DNA of 64,000 bases, taken from NCBI RefSeq assembly GCF_018224015.1, contig NZ_JAGPOT010000026.1:35008-99007 (forward strand). The letters are read 5' to 3'. Shown here piece after piece: positions 44,713 to 53,575 of the stretch. Within the stretch, counting starts at the first letter, position 1. Each line of letters opens with the position of its first letter. The notes beneath the pieces were generated by a model. The model did no database searches, was not told the origin of the DNA, and was given only the letters and a program-made list of their open reading frames with translations. The translations under genes were made by a program, and so were the position numbers. The stretch comes from Pseudarthrobacter albicanus. Its GTDB lineage: Bacteria > Actinomycetota > Actinomycetes > Actinomycetales > Micrococcaceae.

Positions 44713-44761
44713 CGGCAGTCAAAGACAGTGGCTGCCAAAGACGCCGGCTGCCAAAGACGCC
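44713..44761. repeat. 16-bp tandem repeat between convergent genes
   Basis: GGCTGCCAAAGACGCC occurs perfectly twice (44730-44745 and 44746-44761) after a diverged copy (44713-44729, GGCAGTCAAAGACAGT-like). It lies between the ATPase stop and the end of the leftward LacI gene, similar in position to the 18-bp repeat at 10366-10450. Confidence 0.85.
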
Positions 44762-44773
44762 GACGAACCGGCA

Positions 44774-45835
44774 TCAGACGACCCTGGCGGGCCCCGTCGA
44801 TCCACGCACGGTCAGATGGGTCGGCATGACGGAACGGCTGCGGTTGGAGCCACCGGCCAGGGGATTGAGCCGGCCGAGCAGCATCGACACGGCCACCCGC
44901 CCGGCCTGTTCGATCGGGGACGTCATGGTGGTCAACGGGGGGTTGCAGAAGTCCGCACCGAAGATGTCGTCGCAGCCCACGATGCTCATGTCCTCCGGAA
45001 CCCGGATGCCGCGTTCACGGAGCCGCTGGAGCATTCCGATGGCTATCAGGTCGTTGAAGGCTATGCAGGCGGTCACGCCGCTGTGCACGGCGGAATCGGC
45101 CGCGGCCGCGCCCGACTGTGTTTTCGGTGCGAACGGCCCGAGCCGCAGGACCTCCACGCCGCGCTCCTCCGCCGCCGACGAAAGGGCAGCCCACCGCCGC
45201 GAGCTGGACTGGGAAGTCAACGGACCTGCCATGAAGGCGACGCGCGTGTGACCCAGCGAGACCAGGTGATCCAGGGCCTGGCCGGTCGCCGTGGGGGTAT
45301 CGATGATGACCGCGGGCACGCCGGGTACATCCCGGTTGATGGTGACCATCGGCATCTTCGCCGCGGCGGCCAGCAGGACGTCATCGCCCAGCCGCGGGGC
45401 GGTGACAATGATGCCGTCGGCACCCTTGCGCAGCTGCTCCATGGTGCTGGCCTCCACCTCGTCCGACTCCTCGGTGTCCACCAGCAACTGGGTGTAGCCG
45501 GCCGCCTTGAGTTGGAGCTGGGTTCCCCTGATGAGGTCGAAATAGAACGGGTTCGTGATGTCCGGAACCAGCACTCCCACGGCCCCGGTCCGGCCCGAGC
45601 TCAACGCCTTGGCCTGGCTGTTGGGGGTGTAGTTCAGCTCCGCTGCCGCGGCTTCGATCCGCGCACGGGTGCGGAAGTTAACCCGGTCCGGCGTGGAGAG
45701 CGCGCGGGAAACCGTCGACGCCGCCACTCCGCACATGGCGGCGATGTCGTGGATGGTGGCGGGGCGGTTGACCCCGGCTGGTGCAGCCACAGCGTTCCTC
45801 TCTGAACGTGATGACCCGGCAGCGGAAATCGCCAT
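44774..45835 (-). CDS. LacI-family repressor (first paralogue)
   Basis: The 353-residue repressor has an N-terminal HTH (ATIHDIAAMCGVAASTVSRALSTPDRV), hinge (ELNYTPNSQAKALSSGRTGAVG) and a periplasmic-binding-type effector domain ending in DDIFGADFCNPPLTTMTSPIEQAGR. It is paralogous to the repressor at 55754-56815. It diverges from an isomerase/oxidoreductase operon, and an operator (45890-45905) lies between them, so it probably represses both itself and that operon. A sugar-derived inducer is expected. I chose the ATG at 45835; upstream non-ATG starts exist. Confidence 0.92.
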   Translation of the reverse strand: MAISAAGSSRSERNAVAAPAGVNRPATIHDIAAMCGVAASTVSRALSTPDRVNFRTRARIEAAAAELNYTPNSQAKALSSGRTGAVGVLVPDITNPFYFDLIRGTQLQLKAAGYTQLLVDTEESDEVEASTMEQLRKGADGIIVTAPRLGDDVLLAAAAKMPMVTINRDVPGVPAVIIDTPTATGQALDHLVSLGHTRVAFMAGPLTSQSSSRRWAALSSAAEERGVEVLRLGPFAPKTQSGAAAADSAVHSGVTACIAFNDLIAIGMLQRLRERGIRVPEDMSIVGCDDIFGADFCNPPLTTMTSPIEQAGRVAVSMLLGRLNPLAGGSNRSRSVMPTHLTVRGSTGPARVV

Positions 45836-45889
45836 TGTGACTCTTGCCACAGCGTCATGGGGTCAAGGTTGCCATATCCCAGCACGGTT

Positions 45890-45928
45890 TGGCAACCGGT
45901 TGTCAGAGTGTGTCTGCCGGGCTAGACT
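45890..45928 (+). promoter_or_regulatory. LacI operator and promoter of the first isomerase/oxidoreductase operon
   Basis: The pseudo-palindrome TGGCAACCGGTTGTCA at 45890-45905 contains the -35 box TTGTCA (45900-45905). A -10 box TAGACT follows at 45923-45928 with 17-bp spacing. Repressor binding would cover the -35. The same motif recurs at 48023, 56869 and 59888. Confidence 0.8.
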
Positions 45929-46024
45929 GGCGCCGATACCTGATTTGTGAATTGAGTCACCGCGGGCCGGAGCCGGAGTTCCCGGTTGCCGGCCAAGCGT
46001 TGGCGCAACCCAAAGGAGCTTCCC

Positions 46025-46873
46025 GTGACCGAAACATCAACAGCCGTGTGGCCGCTCTCCGGATTTGGCGACGAGGTGGATCCGGACCCGGCCGTGCAGG
46101 CGGCCGTGCTGCTGGCCCTGGGCGCCAGCCATATCGAAGTCCGCAGCGCCTGGGGCACCAACGTCTCCGAGCTGGAGCCTGAGCAAGTCGCCACGCTGAA
46201 GGCGATCCTGGACGACAAGGGGCTCAAGGTTTCTGCCGTTGCGAGCCCGATCGGGAAGGTGGACGTCAGCCTGCCGGTGGAGCACGAGGTTCAGCGGCTC
46301 CGCCAGATCATCGCCGTCGCCAAGGCCCTGGACACCACCTATATCCGGATCTTCTCGTTCTACCGCGCCGAGGGCCAGAGCCAGGAAGACATCCGGGAGG
46401 ATGTCCTCACGCGCATGGCCGCGCTGGCGGCGGAAGCTGCGGAGGCCGGCGTCGTACTCCTGCATGAAAACGAGAAGGGCATCTACGGCGATACGCCCGA
46501 ACGGGTCCTGGACATCATGGAATCCGTCGATTCGCCGGCCCTGCGGATCGCCTGGGACAACGCCAACTTCGTCCAGGTCGGGGTCAAGCCCTACACGGAC
46601 GGGTACGCGATGCTGCGCCCGTACCTTGAGTACTTCCAGGTCAAGGATGCCATCCTGGCGACCGGCGAGGTGGTGCCTGCCGGCGAGGGCGACGGCGAAC
46701 TGGACGCCACCATCGCCGCGCTGAAAGCCGACGGATTCGCCGGGTTCGCCTCGCTCGAACCGCACCTGGCCAGCGCCCATGAACTGGGCGGCTTCTCCGG
46801 GCCGGTGGCCTTCGGCACCGCTGCCCGGGCCTTCGCCGGGCTCGCCGCCAAGCACGGGGTGACGCTGTCATGA
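46025..46873 (+). CDS. TIM-barrel sugar isomerase/epimerase (AP-endonuclease-2-like)
   Basis: The 282-residue protein is a xylose-isomerase-like TIM barrel. Metal- or substrate-binding motifs are LLHENEKGIYGDTPERV, AWDNANFVQ, FQVKDA and the Glu in LEPHLASA. Proteins of this fold isomerise sugars or act on 3-keto-glycosides. The start GTG at 46025 follows AAAGGAG. It is coupled by an ATGA overlap to an oxidoreductase, and the pair is under the LacI operator at 45890. Confidence 0.85.
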   Translation: MTETSTAVWPLSGFGDEVDPDPAVQAAVLLALGASHIEVRSAWGTNVSELEPEQVATLKAILDDKGLKVSAVASPIGKVDVSLPVEHEVQRLRQIIAVAKALDTTYIRIFSFYRAEGQSQEDIREDVLTRMAALAAEAAEAGVVLLHENEKGIYGDTPERVLDIMESVDSPALRIAWDNANFVQVGVKPYTDGYAMLRPYLEYFQVKDAILATGEVVPAGEGDGELDATIAALKADGFAGFASLEPHLASAHELGGFSGPVAFGTAARAFAGLAAKHGVTLS

Positions 46874-47880
46874 CCGTCAAGGCGGCAGTGATCGGATGCG
46901 GCGACGTCTCGACCGTCCACTTCGGAGCCATCGCAAAGCTCGACGACGTCGAACTGGTCGCGGTCTGCGATACGGATCCGGGACGGCTGGCTGCGGCGGT
47001 GGCCGCCTACGGTGTGCCCGGCTTTGCGGATCACCTCAGCCTCCTTGCGGAGCAGAAGCCGGACGTGGTCCACATCAGCACCCCGCATGACCAGCACGCC
47101 GCCCTCGCGGCGGACTGCCTGGAGCGCGGCGTCAATGTCATCGTGGAAAAGCCGCTGGCGCACACCCTGGAGGAGGGGCGCCGGCTCATTGAGGCCGCCG
47201 CACGCAGCAGCGCCAAGATCGCCGTGTGCTTCCAGAACAGGTACAACGCCACCGCGCAGGCCATGCACGCACTCCTGAACTCCGGTGAGCTCGGCGCCGT
47301 CCTCGGCGCCTCGGCCACCGTGATGTGGCAGCGGAGTGCCGGCTACTACCGGAGCCGGCCGTGGCGCGGCAGCTGGGCCGGCGGCGGCGGGGGGCTGATG
47401 ATGAACCAGGCCATCCACACCGTGGACCTGCTGCAGTGGCTGGTGGGTGACGTCGTGTCGCTGAACGGCAATGCGTCCACCCGCTTCCTGGGCGGGACCA
47501 TCGACGTTGAAGACACCGCCGAATTCGTGGCGGAGCACGCCAACGGGGCGCGCAGCGCCTTCTACGCCACGCTCGCCAACGCGGTGAATGCCCCCGTGAC
47601 CCTGGACATCGTCACGGAGCAGGCCACCCTGAGCCTGCGCGGCGACCTCACGGTGACGCATGGGGACGGACGCGTCGAGGTGGTGCCCGAACGCGTGATG
47701 GAGTCCGGTGGCAGGGCGTACTGGGGCGTGTCCCATGAGCTGCTGATCGCCGACTTCTATGCCCGGCTGGGCGAGGACGGCCCGTTCTGGATCAACCCCT
47801 CCGAGGCCGCGAAGTCGCTGCGGATCGTCAAGGAGATTTACCGGCAAAGCTACCCGGAGTCGCTCGACGCCGTGCGCTGA
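46870..47880 (+). CDS. Gfo/Idh/MocA-family oxidoreductase (first)
   Basis: The 336-residue protein has an N-terminal Rossmann fold (VIGCGDVSTVHFG), the conserved VEKPLAHTLEEG with the Lys of the family's active site, and the beta-sheet domain with SWAGGGGGLMMNQAIHTVDLLQWL. These enzymes oxidise or reduce sugar hydroxyls with NAD(P). Coupled to the TIM-barrel isomerase upstream, it is likely to make or use a keto-sugar. A second, different pair of the same kind is at 53576-55633. Confidence 0.9.
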   Translation: MTVKAAVIGCGDVSTVHFGAIAKLDDVELVAVCDTDPGRLAAAVAAYGVPGFADHLSLLAEQKPDVVHISTPHDQHAALAADCLERGVNVIVEKPLAHTLEEGRRLIEAAARSSAKIAVCFQNRYNATAQAMHALLNSGELGAVLGASATVMWQRSAGYYRSRPWRGSWAGGGGGLMMNQAIHTVDLLQWLVGDVVSLNGNASTRFLGGTIDVEDTAEFVAEHANGARSAFYATLANAVNAPVTLDIVTEQATLSLRGDLTVTHGDGRVEVVPERVMESGGRAYWGVSHELLIADFYARLGEDGPFWINPSEAAKSLRIVKEIYRQSYPESLDAVR

Positions 47881-47925
47881 GACCGTCTTCGTCCCTTGGC
47901 CCGGCGAGGGCTGGCACACGCCCGT

Positions 47926-47941
47926 GTGCAAACGGTTGCGA
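47926..47941 (+). promoter_or_regulatory. Weak LacI operator copy, possible auxiliary site
   Basis: GTGCAAACGGTTGCGA matches the consensus TGGCAACCGGTTGCCA at 12 of 16 positions and lies 97 bp upstream of the strong site at 48023. No good -10 follows at 17 bp. It could support DNA looping with the strong site. Confidence 0.5.
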
Positions 47942-48022
47942 CCGTCAAGGGGATGGAATCACCTCCTTTCCGGCGTGTTGTCGGGCTTTATTCCCGCGTC
48001 CGCGAAACTTTCGAAATGAATG

Positions 48023-48061
48023 TGACAATCGGTTGCCAAATCGGGCAACAATGCGTACTGT
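48023..48061 (+). promoter_or_regulatory. LacI operator and promoter of the Dpp-type ABC operon
   Basis: TGACAATCGGTTGCCA at 48023-48038 contains -35 TTGCCA (48033-48038). A -10 TACTGT lies at 48056-48061 with 17-bp spacing. It controls the gene cluster starting at 48145. Confidence 0.8.
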
Positions 48062-48144
48062 CAATCACACGGATCGGATGTGGCCCAGGCCACACCCGCT
48101 CACTGCTGAAGTCACCAGTTCCATCAGACTCATAGGAGCCAACA

Positions 48145-49674
48145 ATGAAGTTAGGTCCCAAGGCAGCGTCAGCTGCCCTCATCCTCAGCGCATCCCTCGC
48201 GCTGACAGCCTGCGGCGGCGGCTCTGCCGCGCCCGCCGGCGCCGGCGCCCCGGCGGCCACGACGCTGACCCTGGGTGCCGTCCAGGAAATCCGCTCCTGG
48301 GACCCGGCCCAGGCGCATGTGGGCCACTTCCTGCAGCCGTACCAGGCGGCCTACGATTCCCTGCTCCTGCGGGAACCGGACGGCAAGCTCAGCCCCATGC
48401 TGGCCACCGCGTGGAAGTACAACGCGGCAAACACGGTGCTGACGGTTGATCTCCGCACGGACGTGACCTTCAGTGATGGCGCCAAGTTCGACGCCGCAGC
48501 GGCCAAGGCGAACCTGGACCACTTCAAGACGGCCAACGGCCCGCAGATGGCCCAGCTCACCGCAGTCTCGGACATCAAGGTTGTGGATGCCGACACCATT
48601 GAGCTGGACCTGACGACGCCGGATCCCTCGCTGGAGTTCTACCTCAGCCAGGCCGCCGGCCTGATGGGCAGTCCCAAGGCGCTGGGCACCGAGGGCATCA
48701 AGACCGAGCCTGTGGGCAGCGGCCCGTACGTGATGGACAAGGCAGCCACGGTCAAGGACTCACAGTCCGTGTTCACAGCCCGCAAGGACTACTGGAACAA
48801 GGACAACCAGAAGTTCGAGAAGATCACCTTCAAGATCCTGCTTGACTTGACCGCCCGCACCAACGCACTGGTTTCGGGACAGGTTGACGCCACACTGCTG
48901 GACCCCAAGACCGGAAAGCAGGCCGAGGGCGCCAAGATGATCCTCGCCGCGAACGAGGTGGACTGGCAGGGCCTGACCCTGTTCGACCGCGATGGCGCCA
49001 AGAACCCCGCATTGAAGGACGTCCGCGTCCGCCAGGCCATCAACTACGCGTTTGACCGCAAGACGATCCTCGACCAGGTCCTGCTGGGCCAGGGCACACC
49101 CACGTCCCAGCCCTTCGGGAAGGCCAGCGGAGCCTGGGTTGAAGACCTTGAGAACAAGTACCCCTACGACCCAGCCAAGGCCAAAGCACTGCTGAAGGAA
49201 GCAGGCTTCGAAACCGGCGTCGTCCTCGAGCTCCCGTCCGTTCCCGGGTTTGAAACCCAGCTGGCAGTAATCAAGCAGCAGCTCTCTGACGTCGGCATCA
49301 CCGTGAACATTGGCGCCGCGATCACCAACACCTACACCACGGACGTCGCCGGGCAGAAGTTCACCAGCATGTACTTCTCGCTCTTCCAGGGTGAGCCGTG
49401 GGTTGCCATCAACCAGATCATCTCCACGAAGGCCCTGTACAACCCCTTCAAGACCACCAGTCCCGAGCTGCAGGCCAAGATCGATGCCGTGCAGGGCGGC
49501 GGCAAGGATGCTCCCAAGCTGGCGCAGGAAGTCAACAAGTACGTGGTTGACCAGGCCTGGTTCGCCCCAATGTTCCGCGTGAACCAGATGTACTACCACA
49601 ACTCCAAGATCAACGTCACGCCGCAGATCCAGCAGGCTGTCCCGTCGATCTACAACTACTCGCCGGCGAAATAG
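48145..49674 (+). CDS. ABC transporter substrate-binding lipoprotein, family 5 (Dpp/Opp type)
   Basis: The 509-residue lipoprotein has a signal with lipobox LTACGG and the family-5 receptor fold (WDPAQAHVGHFLQPYQAAYDSLLL, DVRVRQAINYAFDRKTIL). Such receptors bind peptides, but also oligosaccharides, glycosides or nickel. In this locus a sugar or glycoside ligand is more likely. AGGAG precedes the ATG at 48145. A 17-bp-stem hairpin separates it from the permease genes, which would let the receptor be made in excess. Confidence 0.9.
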   Translation: MKLGPKAASAALILSASLALTACGGGSAAPAGAGAPAATTLTLGAVQEIRSWDPAQAHVGHFLQPYQAAYDSLLLREPDGKLSPMLATAWKYNAANTVLTVDLRTDVTFSDGAKFDAAAAKANLDHFKTANGPQMAQLTAVSDIKVVDADTIELDLTTPDPSLEFYLSQAAGLMGSPKALGTEGIKTEPVGSGPYVMDKAATVKDSQSVFTARKDYWNKDNQKFEKITFKILLDLTARTNALVSGQVDATLLDPKTGKQAEGAKMILAANEVDWQGLTLFDRDGAKNPALKDVRVRQAINYAFDRKTILDQVLLGQGTPTSQPFGKASGAWVEDLENKYPYDPAKAKALLKEAGFETGVVLELPSVPGFETQLAVIKQQLSDVGITVNIGAAITNTYTTDVAGQKFTSMYFSLFQGEPWVAINQIISTKALYNPFKTTSPELQAKIDAVQGGGKDAPKLAQEVNKYVVDQAWFAPMFRVNQMYYHNSKINVTPQIQQAVPSIYNYSPAK

Positions 49675-49695
49675 CAGCCAGCGCAGTAGCTTCCC

Positions 49696-49735
49696 GTTCC
49701 GGCAGCCCGTCCAGCACAGGACGGGCTGCCGGAAC
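49696..49735 (+). terminator. Intra-operon hairpin after the receptor gene
   Basis: A perfect 17-bp stem (GTTCCGGCAGCCCGTCC and its complement) closes a 6-base loop AGCACA. No U-run follows; AAGGC comes next. It sits 22 bp after the receptor stop and 37 bp before the permease start. Such structures usually stabilise the upstream receptor mRNA or cause partial termination. Confidence 0.65.
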
Positions 49736-49771
49736 AAGGCAGCCCACCATGCCATTTCAATGGAGCCAGCA

Positions 49772-50713
49772 ATGATCAGATTCATCCTCAAACGCCTCGG
49801 CAGCGGACTCGTGGTCCTGTTCGCCGTCTCGGTCCTCACCTTTTTCCTGCTCTACATATCCAGCGGCAGCATCGCCCGGAACATCCTGGGAGACCAGGCA
49901 ACACCGGAGCAGCTGGCCGTGAAGGAAGCCGAACTGGGACTCGACCAGCCCATGCCCGTCCGCTACTTCAGCTGGCTCACGGGCGCCCTGAGGGGGGATC
50001 TGGGCACATCCTGGTTCACCTCCGAACCGGTGGCCAACGCGCTCGCCACCCGCATCCCCGTCACCATGACCATGGTGTTCGCGGCCATGATCCTCATCGC
50101 CATCATTGCGACCCTCATCGGTGTTGCCGCGGCAGTGAAGCGCGGCTGGGTCGACCGTGTTGTCCAGATTGGCGCCATCATCGGCGACTCCATTCCCGGG
50201 TTCGTCATCGGCATCATCCTGGTGACCGTGCTGGCCATCCAGCTGGGCCTGTTCCCCGCCACCAGCACCATTTCCCCGGGCGCACCTGCGTCCGCCTGGG
50301 TGCTGTCCCTGACGCTTCCGGTGATCGCCCTGCTGATCAACGGAGTCACCGGCGGCGCGCAGCAGATCCGCAGTGCCGTCATCAAGCAACTCGAACGCGA
50401 CTACGTCCGAACCCTGCGCAGCCGCGGCATCGGTGAGGGCGAGATCCTGTCCAGGCATGTCTTGCGAAGTGCTGCGCCGGCGGGGCTCACCGTCCTCAGC
50501 CTGCAGCTCATCGGCATGCTCGGCGGCGTGGTCATCATCGAGCAGATCTTTGCCCTTCCCGGCATGGGCCCGCTTGCCGTGGCTGCCACCAGCCAGACTG
50601 ATCTGCCCGTCGTCATGGGCGTTGTCATGTACACCGTCGCCGTTGTCATCACGGTCAACCTCATCGTTGACCTGCTCAACGGCTGGCTCAACCCGAAGGT
50701 GCGTGCCTCGTGA
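49772..50713 (+). CDS. ABC permease, DppB type
   Basis: The 313-residue protein has six membrane helices and the DppB features: ILKRLGSGLVVLFAVSVLTF at the N-terminus, then ELGLDQPMPVRYFSWL, and the EAA loop RTLRSRGIGEGEILSRHVLRSA. It pairs with the permease domain of the fused protein encoded next. The ATG at 49772 has GGAGCC upstream. The stop overlaps the next start by 4 bp. Confidence 0.92.
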   Translation: MIRFILKRLGSGLVVLFAVSVLTFFLLYISSGSIARNILGDQATPEQLAVKEAELGLDQPMPVRYFSWLTGALRGDLGTSWFTSEPVANALATRIPVTMTMVFAAMILIAIIATLIGVAAAVKRGWVDRVVQIGAIIGDSIPGFVIGIILVTVLAIQLGLFPATSTISPGAPASAWVLSLTLPVIALLINGVTGGAQQIRSAVIKQLERDYVRTLRSRGIGEGEILSRHVLRSAAPAGLTVLSLQLIGMLGGVVIIEQIFALPGMGPLAVAATSQTDLPVVMGVVMYTVAVVITVNLIVDLLNGWLNPKVRAS

Positions 50714-52578
50714 CCGAGTCCGTCGAAACCTCAGCCCTGACGCCTTTACCGGGGCAGGGGGCTCCCGCCGGCCAGACCGGAACCGTGGTCCGTTCAACGG
50801 TGCTCAAGCGGCTCTTCAGGAACCCGCTCGGCATCATCGCCATGGTGATCCTGCTGGGGATGGCCCTCCTGGCCGTGTTCGCCCATGTCCTGGCCCCGTT
50901 CGACGAGAACTTCGCCAACATTTCCAAGACCCTCGCCGCCCCGGACTCCGTCAACATCCTGGGAACGGACAGCTCAGGACGCGACGTCTGGAGCAGGCTG
51001 CTGTTCGGGGCGCAGTTGACGCTCCTCTCCGCGCTGCTTTGCGCCGCCGTCGCCATCGCGATCGGCCTCCCGGCCGGTCTGCTGGCCGGCTACTACGCCG
51101 GCAAGTTCGAAGCAGTCTCCAACTGGATCGTCAGCATCCTGATGAGCCTCCCCGGCCTGATCGTGCTGCTGACCATCCGTGCGGCCTTCGGACCGTCGGT
51201 GTGGATCGCCATGATCGCGTTCGGCATCCTGATCAGCCCCTCCTACTTCCGCCTGACGCGTTCCGCAGTGCAGTCGGTCCGGAACGAGCTCTACGTGGAT
51301 GCCGCCCGGGTCTCGGGCCTGTCCGATCTGAGCATCATCACCCGGCACATCTTTTCCGTGGTCCGCGCGCCCATCATCATACAGACCGCCGCGATCGCCG
51401 GGGTGGCCATCGCCATCCAGTCCGGCCTTGAGTTCCTGGGGCTGGGGGATCCGGCCAAGGCAACCTGGGGCGTGATGCTCAGCGAAGGCTTCAAGAACGT
51501 CTACCTCACGCCGACGCTCCTGTTCTGGCCCGCACTGGCCATGGCCCTGACCATCGGCGCCCTGGTGCTCCTGGGCAACGCCATCCGCGATGCCCTGGAA
51601 GACGGCGAAAAGATCAAGCACCGCAAGAAGCCTGTTAAGGGCACAGACAAACGCACGACGGCGGCCCCGGCCCCCGCGCGCCAGTCACGGTACGCCGTGG
51701 CTCCCGCCGTCGACGCCGGGACCGAACACCACCTGGTGAAGGTCACCCACCTCGGCGTCGGGTACCCGCAGGCCGACGGCTCCATCAAGAAGGTCGTGGA
51801 TGACGTCTCCTTCCACGTGGACCGCGGCGAGATCCTGGGCATCGTGGGCGAATCCGGCTCCGGGAAATCCCAGACCGCCTTCTCCATCCTGGGTCTCCTG
51901 CCGGACACCGCACGGATTGTTGCCGGCTCGATCCAGTTCGAGGGCAACTACACGGCGGCTCCGGGCGAGGACGTCGTGAACCAGGGCAGGCTCTCCAAGC
52001 TTCGCGGCAAGCGGATCTCCTACATCCCGCAGGAGCCCATGAGCAACCTGGACCCGGCCTTCACCATCGGATACCAGCTGGTCACGCCCATGGTGCGTGT
52101 GCTGGGCATCCCCAAGGCCGAGGCCACGTCCCGTGCCATGAAACTGCTGTCCGACGTCGGAATCGTCAACCCGAAGCGGACCTTCGATGCCTACCCGCAC
52201 GAAGTCTCCGGCGGCATGGCCCAGCGCGTGCTGATCGCCGGCGCCATCAGCTGCGAACCCGACCTGGTGATCGCGGACGAACCCACCACGGCCCTGGACG
52301 TGTCGGTGCAGGCCGACGTGCTGGACCTGATCCGCGAACTCCGTTCCCGCCTGAACATCGGCGTGATCCTGGTGACGCACAACTTCGGCGTGGTCGCCGA
52401 CCTCTGCGACCGCGTGGTGGTGATGCAGAACGGACGCCTGGTGGAAGAGGGCACTGTCCGCAACATCCTCCGCAACCCGCAGGAAACCTACACCCAGGTA
52501 CTGCTCGGGTCCATGCTGGAAGGCAAGGAACCCATGTCCATGCTTGTTTCATCGACCGCCAAGGGGGCGGCATCATGA
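50710..52578 (+). CDS. Fused ABC permease-ATPase (DppC-DppD)
   Basis: This 622-residue protein joins a DppC-type permease (residues about 30-295: RNPLGIIAMVILLGMALLAV, LGTDSSGRDVWSRLL, VRNELYVDAARVSGLSD) to a complete DppD-type ATPase. The two halves are linked by a charged Lys/Ala/Pro stretch at about 300-335. Walker A GESGSGKS is at 380-387, the signature SGGMAQR at 500-506 and Walker B ends at Asp523-Glu524. Fusions of this kind occur in actinobacteria. It is coupled on both sides (GTGA and ATGA). With DppB and DppF-like proteins it forms the transporter core. Confidence 0.92.
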   Translation: MTESVETSALTPLPGQGAPAGQTGTVVRSTVLKRLFRNPLGIIAMVILLGMALLAVFAHVLAPFDENFANISKTLAAPDSVNILGTDSSGRDVWSRLLFGAQLTLLSALLCAAVAIAIGLPAGLLAGYYAGKFEAVSNWIVSILMSLPGLIVLLTIRAAFGPSVWIAMIAFGILISPSYFRLTRSAVQSVRNELYVDAARVSGLSDLSIITRHIFSVVRAPIIIQTAAIAGVAIAIQSGLEFLGLGDPAKATWGVMLSEGFKNVYLTPTLLFWPALAMALTIGALVLLGNAIRDALEDGEKIKHRKKPVKGTDKRTTAAPAPARQSRYAVAPAVDAGTEHHLVKVTHLGVGYPQADGSIKKVVDDVSFHVDRGEILGIVGESGSGKSQTAFSILGLLPDTARIVAGSIQFEGNYTAAPGEDVVNQGRLSKLRGKRISYIPQEPMSNLDPAFTIGYQLVTPMVRVLGIPKAEATSRAMKLLSDVGIVNPKRTFDAYPHEVSGGMAQRVLIAGAISCEPDLVIADEPTTALDVSVQADVLDLIRELRSRLNIGVILVTHNFGVVADLCDRVVVMQNGRLVEEGTVRNILRNPQETYTQVLLGSMLEGKEPMSMLVSSTAKGAAS

Positions 52579-53483
52579 GTGCAACCGTAGCCACCGACCC
52601 TGCAACAGGTCCCGCCGGCGAACGTGAAAGTCTCCTCCGGGTGGACAATCTGGTGGTGGAATACCCCAGCAAAGGCTTCCGCGCCAGGCCGTTCCGCGCC
52701 CTGACGGACATCAACATCTCCATCGGCCAGGGCGAAACCCTGGGCCTGGTGGGGGAGTCCGGCTCCGGAAAGACCACGCTGGGCCGGGCCGTGCTGGGTC
52801 TCGCGCCCGTCACGGGCGGAAAAATCACCTTCGAAGGCCGGGACATCAGCCATGCGAGCCGTAAACAGCGCCGCGTCCTGAGCCGTGACCTGCAGGTGGT
52901 GTTCCAGGACCCCTACACCTCGCTGAACCCGGCCCTGGAAATCGGGGACATCCTCGCCGAGCCGCTGGGCGTGCAGGGGAAGCCGCCGGCGGAGGCCAGG
53001 AAGCGCGTCCGGGAACTGCTGGACCAGGTGGGCCTGCCGGCCGACGCCATCCACCGGCTGCCGCGCGAATTCAGCGGCGGCCAGCGCCAGCGCGTGGCCA
53101 TTGCCCGCGCCCTGGCGCTGTCCCCGAAGCTGATCGTCTGCGACGAACCGGTGAGCGCCCTGGACCTGACCACCCAGGCACGCGTGCTCGACCTGTTCCT
53201 GCAGATCCAGCAGGACACCGGGGTTTCCTACCTGTTTGTCTCCCACGACCTCGACGTGGTCCGCCACATCAGCCACCGGGTGGCCGTGATGTACCACGGC
53301 GGGATCGTCGAACAGGGCCCGGCCGACGTCGTCACCCGGGACCCCGAACACCCCTACACCCAGCGCCTCCTGCTGGCCTCACCTGTGCCGGACCCGGACC
53401 GCCAGGAGCAGCGGCGCGCGGACCGTCACCGGCTGCTCGAGATCCAGCGGATGCAGGACGAACAGGCCGTCGCCCTCGCCTGA
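52575..53483 (+). CDS. ABC transporter ATPase, DppF type
   Basis: The 302-residue ATPase has Walker A GESGSGKTTLGRAVL, the DppF-typical VFQDPYTSLNP at the Q-loop, signature EFSGGQRQRVAIARAL, Walker B LIVCDEPVSALD and the C-terminal oligopeptide-transporter segment EHPYTQRLL. The ATG at 52575 overlaps the fused gene stop. It completes a heterodimeric ATPase with the fused domain. Confidence 0.92.
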   Translation: MSATVATDPATGPAGERESLLRVDNLVVEYPSKGFRARPFRALTDINISIGQGETLGLVGESGSGKTTLGRAVLGLAPVTGGKITFEGRDISHASRKQRRVLSRDLQVVFQDPYTSLNPALEIGDILAEPLGVQGKPPAEARKRVRELLDQVGLPADAIHRLPREFSGGQRQRVAIARALALSPKLIVCDEPVSALDLTTQARVLDLFLQIQQDTGVSYLFVSHDLDVVRHISHRVAVMYHGGIVEQGPADVVTRDPEHPYTQRLLLASPVPDPDRQEQRRADRHRLLEIQRMQDEQAVALA

Positions 53484-53575
53484 GGGCGCGGCCCGGGCGG
53501 GAAAAGGAACCAACCACCAACAAGAACCAAGCAGCCGGCTACGATTGCGGACCCGGCCCACAACGGAGGAAGACC

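Noticed and set aside
44713..44761. CRISPR or operator array
   Set aside because: Only two perfect 16-bp copies plus one diverged copy lie head to tail between convergent genes, without spacers or promoter signals.
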